NCBI GenBank assembly: GCA_020637855.1
Contig: JACKJR010000011.1
Span: 1-12,393 of the forward strand
Length of the DNA stretch: 12,393 nucleotides
Direction: 5' to 3'
Source of the DNA: Rhodobiaceae bacterium
GTDB lineage: Bacteria > Pseudomonadota > Alphaproteobacteria > Rhizobiales > Tepidamorphaceae
Shown here: positions 4,473-12,103 of the stretch, in pieces
Numbering within the stretch: the stretch's first letter is position 1
Layout of the letters: the number at the start of each line of letters is the position of its first letter
The notes under the pieces: model-generated
Seen by the model: only the letters and a program-made list of their open reading frames with translations
What the model was told of the DNA's origin: nothing
Databases searched by the model: none
Position numbers and translations under genes: made by a program

Positions 4473-6788
4473 TCAGGCACCGGCTGCAATTGTGGCCTGG
4501 CCGAGAGCAAGCCCGCCATCGTTGGCGGGAGCACGATGGTGGGCCAACACATTAAGCCCGCGCTGCGTCAGACGCTCGTGCAAAGCTTCAAGCAGGATGC
4601 GGTTCTGCATCACCCCGCCGGAGAGGATGGCGCGGTCCGGCGCACCCTGCTCCGCCAGATCCACTACAAGATCAGCCAATGCAGCCGCCAGAGCGAGGTG
4701 GAACGATGCGGCGATGCCTCCCGCCTCCCGGCCCTGCCGCAGATCGTCGAGGAGAGCGCGCCATAGCGGCAGCCACGACAAGACCTGAGCGCCGTCTTTA
4801 CTCTCGATTTGCACCGGGTAAGGTTCCGCAGTCCCGATATGAGGACGTGCCATCGCCTCCATCTCCATTGCCGCCTGCCCCTCGTATTGCTGCTCGGCCG
4901 CGCAGATGCCGAGCGCTGCGGCAACCGCATCGAACAGCCGTCCGGCGGACGATGAAAGCGGCGCGTTGAGCCGTTTTTCGATCATACCGGTCATCATGGC
5001 GTGCGGCTTGTCCTTCAGCCGGTCGCCAAGCGCGGTGCCCGCTGTCTCTCCTATCCAGTCCGGGCCGAACGCCGCATGCAGATGTGCAACCGTGTTGCGC
5101 CAGGGCTGACGCATCGCCTGCGCCCCGCCCGGCAGTGCCACCGGCAGGAAATGCGCCGCGCGCCGGTAGCCGCCAAAACCGCCGACAAGCACCTCGCCGC
5201 CCCAGATCGCACCGTCGGGCCCAAGCCCCAAGCCATCCAGGATGATGCCGATGCTCCCCTCCTGCCCCGGCTCGAGGCAATGTTCGGCAAGGCATGCGGC
5301 AAGATGGGCGTGGTGGTGCTGGATGCGCACCAGCCGCGCGCCGGTTTCTTTTGCCAGCGCCTCGCCCCATTGCGTCGACAGGTAGTCGGGATGGGCATCG
5401 ACGGCGATCACATCGGGCGAGAAGCCGAAGATGGCCCGGTACAGATCGAGGTTCTTGCGGTAGTCGGCATGGGTCGCAGCCTCCTCCAGATCGCCCATGT
5501 GCTGCGAGAGGATTGCCTGCCCGTCAGCCAGGAGGCAGAAGGCTGATTTCAATTCTCCCCCCATGGCCAGCACCTTCGGCGATCCGGCGAAACCGTCTGC
5601 GAGCAGTAGCGGCTCGGGCGCAAGCCCGCGCGCCCGGCGGATAACGGCGGGACCCGGCGCGTCGATACGCATGACGGAATCATCGAGCCGGTTGACGATG
5701 TCGCGGTCGTGCATGAGCCACAGATCGGCAATGCCGCGAAGCCGTTCGCGCGCCTCGGCGTTATCCGTCGCCTGCGGCTCATCGGACAGGTTGCCGGACG
5801 TCAGCACTATGGGGGCGTCCAGCCTTGCCATAAGCAGGTGGTGCAAAGGCGTATAGGGCAGCATGAAACCGACATGGTCCTGCCCCGGAGCGATGCCCGG
5901 CGCAAGCGCTCCTGCCATCGCCAGCAGCACGATGGGAGCCGCCGGAGAACACAACAGTTCCGCTTCGGCGTCGCTGAGAAGCGCATGACGGCGTATCTGG
6001 TCAAGATCACGAGCCATCAGAGCCAGCGGCTTGGCGGCGCGATGCTTGCGCGCCCGTAGCGCATCGACGGCTTGCGCACTCGCCGCGTCGCAGGCCAGAT
6101 GAAACCCGCCGATGCCCTTCACCGCCACAATGGCTCCGGCGCGGATTTGCGCCGCCACCTCGGCGATCGGGTCGGTGCAGACGACTTCCCCGCCCTCGTC
6201 TTCCAGCCAGACGCGCGGCCCGCATTCAGGGCACGCATTGGGCTGGGCATGAAAACGCCGGTCGGCGGGATCTTCGTATTCGCCGCGGCACGCCTCGCAC
6301 ATGGGAAAGGCGCTCATCGAGGTCTTGGCGCGGTCATAGGGAATCTCGCGCACGATCGACAGCCGCGGCCCGCAATGGGTGCAATTGGTAAAAGGATAAC
6401 CGAAGCGGCGGTTGCCAGGATCGCCGATGTCCTCGAGGCAGGCGGCACAGGTTGCCGCATCGGCCACCACGCCGGTTGCGATCCTGCCGCAGGCGCTCTC
6501 CACAATGGCAAAGCCCGCCACCGGTTCCGCACCCTCCAGCGCCGCCGGCTCGATGGCATCAATACGGGCCAGCGGCGGGGCTTCCCCGGTCAGCCGCCTG
6601 GCAAAAGCGTCAAGATCGCCCGGCGCGCCCCATATCGCGATGTCGACGCCTTCGCCATCGTTGAGCACATGGCCGCGCAGGCCCAGATCGGTCGCGATGC
6701 GCCAGACATGGGGGCGGAAACCGACGCCCTGCACCAGCCCGCGCACCCTGATGCGCCGGCCCTGTCTTTCTGCGGTGCGCGCTGTCAT
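4473..6788 (-). CDS. hypF: Hydrogenase maturation carbamoyltransferase HypF
   Basis: HypF takes the carbamoyl group of carbamoyl phosphate, adenylates it and passes it to HypE, which makes the cyanide ligands of the [NiFe] hydrogenase iron. At 771 residues it has full family length and all domains in order. An acylphosphatase domain (about 12-98) carries VQGVGFRPH with R25 and N43. Two C-X2-C-X18-C-X2-C zinc fingers follow (C114, C117, C136, C139 and C164, C167, C186, C189). A YrdC-like domain (about 205-390) begins near RAGAIVAVKGIGGFHLA. The Kae1-like transferase domain contains QHHHAHLAACLAEH (490-503), DGLGLG...IWGGE (518-532) and the C-terminal SGGVMQNRILLEAL block. It starts 7 bases after the hoxC stop with only a weak ribosome site, so it is probably translated by coupling. 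The hoxJ-hoxB-hoxC-hypF order matches hupTUV-hypF of Rhodobacter capsulatus. No frameshift or lost key residue is seen. Confidence 0.97.
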   Translation of the reverse strand: MTARTAERQGRRIRVRGLVQGVGFRPHVWRIATDLGLRGHVLNDGEGVDIAIWGAPGDLDAFARRLTGEAPPLARIDAIEPAALEGAEPVAGFAIVESACGRIATGVVADAATCAACLEDIGDPGNRRFGYPFTNCTHCGPRLSIVREIPYDRAKTSMSAFPMCEACRGEYEDPADRRFHAQPNACPECGPRVWLEDEGGEVVCTDPIAEVAAQIRAGAIVAVKGIGGFHLACDAASAQAVDALRARKHRAAKPLALMARDLDQIRRHALLSDAEAELLCSPAAPIVLLAMAGALAPGIAPGQDHVGFMLPYTPLHHLLMARLDAPIVLTSGNLSDEPQATDNAEARERLRGIADLWLMHDRDIVNRLDDSVMRIDAPGPAVIRRARGLAPEPLLLADGFAGSPKVLAMGGELKSAFCLLADGQAILSQHMGDLEEAATHADYRKNLDLYRAIFGFSPDVIAVDAHPDYLSTQWGEALAKETGARLVRIQHHHAHLAACLAEHCLEPGQEGSIGIILDGLGLGPDGAIWGGEVLVGGFGGYRRAAHFLPVALPGGAQAMRQPWRNTVAHLHAAFGPDWIGETAGTALGDRLKDKPHAMMTGMIEKRLNAPLSSSAGRLFDAVAAALGICAAEQQYEGQAAMEMEAMARPHIGTAEPYPVQIESKDGAQVLSWLPLWRALLDDLRQGREAGGIAASFHLALAAALADLVVDLAEQGAPDRAILSGGVMQNRILLEALHERLTQRGLNVLAHHRAPANDGGLALGQATIAAGA

Positions 6789-6795
6789 CCGCGTC

Positions 6796-8250
6796 TCAAT
6801 GCACTGTGCAGACCAGACACGGATCGAAGGAGCGCACGATATGCTGGACGGCGACCGGCTCTCGCTCGCCCGCGCGCACCGGCGCTCCTTTAAGCGCCTG
6901 CTCCAGCGCGCCGGGGGTTCCGGCGCTGTCGCGCGGCGAGAAATTCCAGGTGGTCGGCGCGATGATCTGGTAGTTCTCGATCACACCGTTGCGGACCTTC
7001 GCCCAATGGCCGAGCGAGCCGCGGGCGGCTTCCGTCAGGCCGAAGCCTTGCGCCATGTCGGGCATGGCGCCATGGCGTATGAACGGCTCACCCGGCTCGA
7101 TCGCCTCAACCCACTGCTCCATCGCCATAACGACGCGCGCGATTTCCATAACACGGGCAACGACGCGGGCATGAACGTTCGATCCGCCCGCGCGCGCGAT
7201 GAGTTCCCGCACCAGCGGATGACCGTTCACCGCCTGCCGCGCCAGAGCGCCAACCTCAACCACGCGCCCGCCAAGCCGTGGCGCCTTGCACCATGTATAG
7301 CCATCGGGATTGTCGGCATCGGGCCGGGTCTCGCCGTCATACGGCAACTGAGGCGCATCGGCGGCCGCGTACCACGCGTGACTCAGGTCTTCGGCAATGG
7401 CGCCGGTGTCGAGCGGGCTAACCTTGCCGTCCTCGAGAACCCCGCGCGCAAACAGATACCCATCATCGTAAGCGTAAGCGCCATAGCTCATGCATGGGCC
7501 GGAAAACGCGCCGAGCTTTTCAAGCTCCAGTGCCCGCGAAACATGCAGGAAGCGGCGGAAGTCGCTATTCTCCGGCGGCTTTTCCGCCGCCCAGCTCTCA
7601 AGCGCCTCAACCGATGACAGTTCCGATACGCGCTCGAGCCTGTCACCGTAGAGCGTGCGTTCCAGAAAACGGCGGAAGGCCGCAAGGATACCGGCGAGCC
7701 GCGCCGTCTCATTGGCGGCAATGGCGCGGGTCGAGCCGCCGGGCTGAACGCTCAGCGTATGCGGCCACTTGCCGGCGAGGATGCCGAGAATATGCATGAA
7801 CTGGGCGCGCGCAGGCAGCACGTCCTGCGCCGCCGTGCCTTTGATGGCGGTGAAGCGCTCCGCGATGTCCGCGTGCCACGGCTCGCCGGCATAAATCGCG
7901 CGCGCGAAATCCGGCATGAAAAACAGGTAGAAATGCGTCAGATGATCGGCGACGTTCTCAGCCGCGTGGATCAGATTGACGGCGTGCCGGCCGCTCGGCG
8001 GCGGCTCCAGCCCCATGGCGTCAGCCAGCGCCTTGGCGGCGGCAACCGATTGCGACACAGAACAGATGCCGCAGATGCGCGGCGCGTAGACCAGCGCATC
8101 GAACGGCGGTTTGCCATCCAGAATGCGCTCAAACCCACGATACAGAACCGAGACGACGCGCGCCTCGTTGACCGCTCCGTCAGCGATGTCGAGTTTGACC
8201 TCGAGGTCGCCCTCGACCCGGTTGAAAGGTCCGACGATCAGCCGCGTCAT
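6796..8250 (-). CDS. hoxC: Regulatory (H2-sensing) [NiFe] hydrogenase large subunit HoxC/HupV
   Basis: This is the 484-residue NiFe-site subunit of the H2 sensor. The N-terminal ligand motif is RICGIC (C60 and C63) and the C-terminal one is DPCLVC, followed only by TVH and the stop. Catalytic hydrogenases carry a longer tail that a protease removes after this histidine; its absence is characteristic of regulatory hydrogenases and means no maturation endopeptidase is needed. Ile62 and Phe110 match, in residue and in number, the bulky gas-channel residues of Ralstonia eutropha HoxC that keep O2 from the active site; O2-sensitive enzymes have Val and Leu there. It overlaps hoxB by 4 bases (ATGA) and no Shine-Dalgarno is visible before its ATG, so translation is probably coupled. 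It works with HoxB and the kinase HoxJ in the cytoplasm. A catalytic group 1 large subunit is excluded by the C-terminus. Confidence 0.96.
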   Translation of the reverse strand: MTRLIVGPFNRVEGDLEVKLDIADGAVNEARVVSVLYRGFERILDGKPPFDALVYAPRICGICSVSQSVAAAKALADAMGLEPPPSGRHAVNLIHAAENVADHLTHFYLFFMPDFARAIYAGEPWHADIAERFTAIKGTAAQDVLPARAQFMHILGILAGKWPHTLSVQPGGSTRAIAANETARLAGILAAFRRFLERTLYGDRLERVSELSSVEALESWAAEKPPENSDFRRFLHVSRALELEKLGAFSGPCMSYGAYAYDDGYLFARGVLEDGKVSPLDTGAIAEDLSHAWYAAADAPQLPYDGETRPDADNPDGYTWCKAPRLGGRVVEVGALARQAVNGHPLVRELIARAGGSNVHARVVARVMEIARVVMAMEQWVEAIEPGEPFIRHGAMPDMAQGFGLTEAARGSLGHWAKVRNGVIENYQIIAPTTWNFSPRDSAGTPGALEQALKGAPVRAGEREPVAVQHIVRSFDPCLVCTVH

Positions 8251-9272
8251 TTGCGTTTTTTCTGTTTGTCGACCGGCGGGCGGGCGAGATGATCGGCAAC
8301 CGCATTTTCGCGCAGCCGCGCGGGCGTCGCGGCCTTCGACAGCGAAGCCAGCGCCACGAACCAGGCCTTGGGCATGTCTGTGGGCAAACCGACCGGGATG
8401 CCGGAAATTTTCGGCGTCTGGGTGAAGGTGTGCCCTGGCTCCTCAAAACCCGGCGCGGTGCAATTGATGCACGGATAGTTGCCATCAAGGCAGGAACCGG
8501 CGCCGTTCCAGGCGCGGCGATTGCAGTCGGCGCGCGCCTGCGTGCCCTTGCAGCCCAGATTCTCCATCATGCAGCCGAGATCGCACAATTTCTCCGCGCT
8601 GGCCTTGAACTCGTAGAACTCGTTGCGGGCGCAGCCGTGATGGACAAGGTGCATGGTGTAGGCGAGCGGGCGCTCCCATTCATCAAGGTCTTCGTGTGTG
8701 AACCGCCCGGCCGCGATCCGGTGCAGCGCCTCGGTGAGCCAATCGGGATGGATCGGACAGCCGGCAACGTTGATCACCGGGAAACCGGCGCCTGAACGGA
8801 AATCGCCGCCAAGCAGACCGCCCGGCTTGTTGCCATCATAAGCGAGCCCGCAGGCTTCGACATGATTGGCGCCAGCCGCCGTGATGCCGCCATAGGCCGC
8901 GCAACTGCCGACGGCGACGACATAGGCCGCTTTTGCGGCAAGCTCGCTCAGCCACTCCATGACGGGCCGGCCCGTGCCCGACAGCATGTGGAAACGTCCG
9001 GTGCCATTGGGGCCGCGCATCACCGAGCCTTCAAGGCACAGGATGTCGACAGTCTCCCGCCCCTCAACAATCGCCTGCAACAGGTCGGTGACCTCGCTGC
9101 CGCTTTTTTCCGACAGCGCCGGATGCCAGAGAACCTCGATGCCCGCCGCCTCGAAGGAGGTGATCAGATCAGGGCCCTCGGCGCCGATCAGCGACAGCGT
9201 ACAGCCGCCGCAACCGCCCGATTGCAGCCACAGCAGGCGGACCTTGGGACGATCAGTCTGCGGCAACGTCAT
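8247..9272 (-). CDS. hoxB: Regulatory (H2-sensing) [NiFe] hydrogenase small subunit HoxB/HupU
   Basis: This 341-residue protein is the electron-transfer subunit of the sensor hydrogenase. It starts directly with the flavodoxin-like domain (VRLLWLQSGGCGGC) and has no twin-arginine signal peptide, so the complex stays in the cytoplasm, unlike exported uptake hydrogenases. The proximal cluster ligands are C21, C24, C124 and C172. The distal cluster ligands are H211, C214, C234 and C241. The medial cluster has four cysteines (C250, C261, C268, C271), where standard enzymes have three and a proline, so a [4Fe-4S] medial cluster is expected. A C-terminal extension of about 45 residues ends in a basic tail (KQKKRK). 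In Ralstonia the corresponding extension is needed for oligomerisation and kinase contact. The gene starts inside the 3' end of hoxJ (20-base overlap) with GAGGA nine bases before its ATG, and overlaps hoxC by 4 bases. Confidence 0.96.
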   Translation of the reverse strand: MTLPQTDRPKVRLLWLQSGGCGGCTLSLIGAEGPDLITSFEAAGIEVLWHPALSEKSGSEVTDLLQAIVEGRETVDILCLEGSVMRGPNGTGRFHMLSGTGRPVMEWLSELAAKAAYVVAVGSCAAYGGITAAGANHVEACGLAYDGNKPGGLLGGDFRSGAGFPVINVAGCPIHPDWLTEALHRIAAGRFTHEDLDEWERPLAYTMHLVHHGCARNEFYEFKASAEKLCDLGCMMENLGCKGTQARADCNRRAWNGAGSCLDGNYPCINCTAPGFEEPGHTFTQTPKISGIPVGLPTDMPKAWFVALASLSKAATPARLRENAVADHLARPPVDKQKKRK

Positions 9273-10608
9273 TCGCGGGAATCCTCAGCGTGAATTCAGC
9301 GCCGCCTTCGGGACGGTTCGCCACCGTCAGGTCGCCACCCTGCTTCATCGCCATGTTGTAGCTGACATAAAGGCCAAGCCCGGTGCCCGTGCCGATCGGC
9401 TTGGTGGTGAAGAACGGTTCAAAAATCTTGTCGATCCGATTTTCGGGGATGCCGGTGCCGTTGTCTGCGACCCTGAAGACAATCTCGCCGCCCTCGCGGG
9501 CACAGGAAATCTCGATAAACGGGTCCTGGCAATCGACCAGAACATCGGCGGCATTCTGCACCAGATTGACGATGATCTGATGGAGCTGGCCTTTCAGGCC
9601 GGTCATTTCCAGCGTGTCGGGGGTCTTGAAGCGCACCTCCGGCTTGACGCGCTGCGCCTTCACCACCCAGTCGGCCGCGGTTTGCACTAGGCGCACCGCG
9701 TTGAAGCTTTCCGGCGTCTCCTTCTGGTTGCTGGAGAAACGCCGCAAGTCCTGAACGATATCGCGCACGCGCTCCGCGCCTTCCAGCGTTCCCTCCACCA
9801 GCGGCGCGATGTCGCTGAGCACCTTGTCGATCTTCAACTCGCGGCGCAGCACCTGCAATTCGTCGCGCGACATGTCGGAATTGCAGGCTTCGAGATACTG
9901 GGTGATCGCTGAACCATAACGGCGCAGCGCATACATGTTACCGAAGACGAAGCTGATCGGGTTGTTCAACTCGTGCGCGACGCCGGCGACGAGACGGCCG
10001 AGCGCGGCCATCTTCTCCGACACCAGCAATTGTTGCTGCGTCTGCGTCAGTTTCTGGTGCGCAACATCCAACTCGCGGTAGGCGCGGCGCAACTCGCCAA
10101 CCGGACGCCCGACGATAACCATGCCAACCAACTTGCCGCGATGGTCGCGGCGCGGCGAACAATTGACCGAGATAAGCGCCTTCTGCTGGCCGCAACCGAC
10201 AAGTGAGACCTCGCATTCGGACACCTGTCCGCCGGCACGGATGGTGTGCAGAAAGCCGGATACCGCGTCCTTGCTCTCGGCATCGAAAATTTCGACGACG
10301 GGCATACCGAGAAGTTCATGCTCGCGGCGCCCGGAAATGGTTTCCAGCGCGCGATTGACCTGCTGGATGCGGGCGTCGGCATCGCAGGCAACGAGAATGT
10401 CGGTCATGGCGCCCAGAACGGAGCCGATGAAGGCGTGCGCCTCCTCAAGGCTGGCGTTCTTGGCTTCAAGCTCGGTTTGCGACTGGATGAGCTCGGTATA
10501 GACCTCGTCCATCTTCTGGATCACTTCGATCCAGACGTCTTCGCTGCCGCCCTCGAGCACTTGCAGTCTCAACTGCTCCTTGGCCGATTTGCCAATCGCG
10601 TCCAGCAT
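9253..10608 (-). CDS. hoxJ: Hydrogen-responsive sensor histidine kinase HoxJ/HupT
   Basis: This 451-residue soluble kinase has no membrane segments. A helical, probably coiled N-terminus (about 1-60) leads into a PAS domain (about 60-170; ILVACDADARIQQVN). A linker helix is followed by the dimerisation/phosphoacceptor domain with H212 in GVAHELNNP. The ATPase domain has the N-box QIIVNLVQNAAD (344-355), G1 box DNGTGIP (382-388), F-box EPFFTTKP (397-404) and G2 box GTGTGLGLY (406-414), all intact. In the known systems this kinase phosphorylates HoxA/HupR without H2, and the H2-loaded sensor hydrogenase suppresses it through the PAS domain. The gene begins 7 bases after the hoxA stop and its end overlaps hoxB by 20 bases, so kinase and sensor are made together. 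Placement directly before hoxB follows Rhodobacter hupT-hupU rather than Ralstonia, where hoxJ comes after hoxC. Confidence 0.94.
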   Translation of the reverse strand: MLDAIGKSAKEQLRLQVLEGGSEDVWIEVIQKMDEVYTELIQSQTELEAKNASLEEAHAFIGSVLGAMTDILVACDADARIQQVNRALETISGRREHELLGMPVVEIFDAESKDAVSGFLHTIRAGGQVSECEVSLVGCGQQKALISVNCSPRRDHRGKLVGMVIVGRPVGELRRAYRELDVAHQKLTQTQQQLLVSEKMAALGRLVAGVAHELNNPISFVFGNMYALRRYGSAITQYLEACNSDMSRDELQVLRRELKIDKVLSDIAPLVEGTLEGAERVRDIVQDLRRFSSNQKETPESFNAVRLVQTAADWVVKAQRVKPEVRFKTPDTLEMTGLKGQLHQIIVNLVQNAADVLVDCQDPFIEISCAREGGEIVFRVADNGTGIPENRIDKIFEPFFTTKPIGTGTGLGLYVSYNMAMKQGGDLTVANRPEGGAEFTLRIPANDVAAD

Positions 10609-10615
10609 GTCCGCA

Positions 10616-12103
10616 TCAAGCTCCCGAAGCCGCGCGGCGTGCCGGCAGCGGCTTCACGTTCTCAAGTCCATAGCGCTCCAGTTTGGAGCGAAGTCCGACC
10701 CGCGACAATCCCAGTTCACGCGCCGCGCGCGATTTGTTCCAGCGATGGCGGATCAGGGTCTCGCGGATGATGCGGGATTCCAGAGCGCTGATACGGTCCT
10801 TCAGCGTTCCGTCGTAACCGGCCAGAATGTCGATCTCGTCGTCTTCCTCGCTTGCCGGATTTACGCGCAGGATATGCCGGGACAACAGGTCGGCGCCGAT
10901 CTCCTTGCCGTCCGGCGCCATGACCAGCAAATGCTGAATCTCGTTCTGCATCTCGCGCACATTGCCCGGCCAGCCATAGTTCTGCATGCACTCGATGGCT
11001 TCCTCGGAGATACCGCAAGCGGGCTTTCCGAGCTGCCGCGTCGTCCTTTCCAGCAGCGCCTTTGCCAGAACCGGGATGTCGCCGCGCCGGTCCTTCAGCG
11101 CGGGCAAGCGGATGACGATGCCCGCAAGGCGGTAATAAAGGTCGGCGCGGAAACGCCTTGCCCGCACTTCCTCTTCAAGGTCTCGGTTGGTCGCCGCGAT
11201 GACGCGGATGTCGACCTTGATGGTGCGCGTACTGCCAACCGGCCGGATCTCGCCTTCCTGCAACACGCGCAGCAGCTTGACCTGGAAAGCCGGCGAGACC
11301 TCGCCGATCTCGTCAAGAAACACGGTGCCGCCATTGGCGCGTTCGAACAGGCCGGTATGGTCCTCAACCGCGCCGGTAAATGCGCCGCGCTTGTGGCCGA
11401 ACAATTCGCTTTCCAGCAGTTCGTCGGGCAGCGCGCCGCAGTTTTCAACGACAAACGGCTTGCTCCAGCGCAGCGACCCATAATGCAGCGCGCGCGCGGC
11501 AAGTTCCTTGCCCGTACCCGACGCGCCAAACAGCACCACCGGGACATCGTAGGGCGCGACCTGCCGCAGTGTCTCGCAAACCGCATTCATCGGGCTGTCC
11601 TTGCCGCGGATGATGCCGTCGTCGAAATCGTAGTCCTTGCGCAGTTTCTGCTTGCGCCGGTCGATCACCTTGCCCGCGCTCGAAGGCAGCATTTTCATTT
11701 CCACGGCGAGCAGTTCGTTCTCGCGTTGTAGCGCATAGAGCTTGCAGGCGTTTTGCAGCGTCAGGATCAGGTTTTCCGGGTGCCACGGCTTGGTTATGTA
11801 CTGGTAGATGCCGGCCTCGTTGACGCCGTCGATGATGTCATGGGCGTCGGTATAGCCGGAGACGATCATGCGGATGATGTCGGGCCAGCGCTTGCGCACC
11901 TCCTGCAGGAACTCGACCCCGCTCTGGTCCGGCATGCGCTGGTCGCAGAGGATGACCTGCACCCACTCGTCCTCAAGAATGCGCGTGGCGTCGGTGACAT
12001 TGCTGGCGGTGCGCACATCGAAATCTTCGCTGAGGATGCGCTGTAGCGATTCAAGCGAACGGATTTCATCGTCCACAACGAGGATGGTTGGCTGATCGCT
12101 CAT
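10616..12103 (-). CDS. hoxA: NtrC-family response regulator HoxA/HupR, activator of hydrogenase genes
   Basis: This 495-residue protein has three domains. The receiver (about 5-125) holds the acidic pair D11/D12, phosphoacceptor D54 in ILCDQRMPD, and K105. The AAA+ domain (about 165-400) has Walker A GASGTGKE (193-200), GAFTGA (240-245), Walker B FLDEIGE (262-268), AATNRD (303-308) and the arginine-finger segment RFRADLYYRL (317-326). A Fis-type helix-turn-helix (about 455-478; NKSRAARELGLSRVGLRSKL) binds DNA. The intact GAFTGA loop indicates it can contact sigma54. In known hydrogenase systems this regulator is unusual in activating when unphosphorylated and being switched off by HoxJ/HupT. 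Its ATG overlaps the preceding hypX stop (ATGA) and has a full AAGGAGG site eight bases upstream. The hypX-hoxA adjacency matches Ralstonia eutropha and Bradyrhizobium. Its target promoter should lie upstream of the uptake hydrogenase operon, outside the window. Confidence 0.95.
   Translation of the reverse strand: MSDQPTILVVDDEIRSLESLQRILSEDFDVRTASNVTDATRILEDEWVQVILCDQRMPDQSGVEFLQEVRKRWPDIIRMIVSGYTDAHDIIDGVNEAGIYQYITKPWHPENLILTLQNACKLYALQRENELLAVEMKMLPSSAGKVIDRRKQKLRKDYDFDDGIIRGKDSPMNAVCETLRQVAPYDVPVVLFGASGTGKELAARALHYGSLRWSKPFVVENCGALPDELLESELFGHKRGAFTGAVEDHTGLFERANGGTVFLDEIGEVSPAFQVKLLRVLQEGEIRPVGSTRTIKVDIRVIAATNRDLEEEVRARRFRADLYYRLAGIVIRLPALKDRRGDIPVLAKALLERTTRQLGKPACGISEEAIECMQNYGWPGNVREMQNEIQHLLVMAPDGKEIGADLLSRHILRVNPASEEDDEIDILAGYDGTLKDRISALESRIIRETLIRHRWNKSRAARELGLSRVGLRSKLERYGLENVKPLPARRAASGA

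Noticed and set aside
6412..7617. A 401-codon plus-strand frame spanning the hypF/hoxC junction.
   Set aside because: It is antisense to two clearly conserved genes, with low-complexity Arg/Ala/Pro-rich content and no domain.
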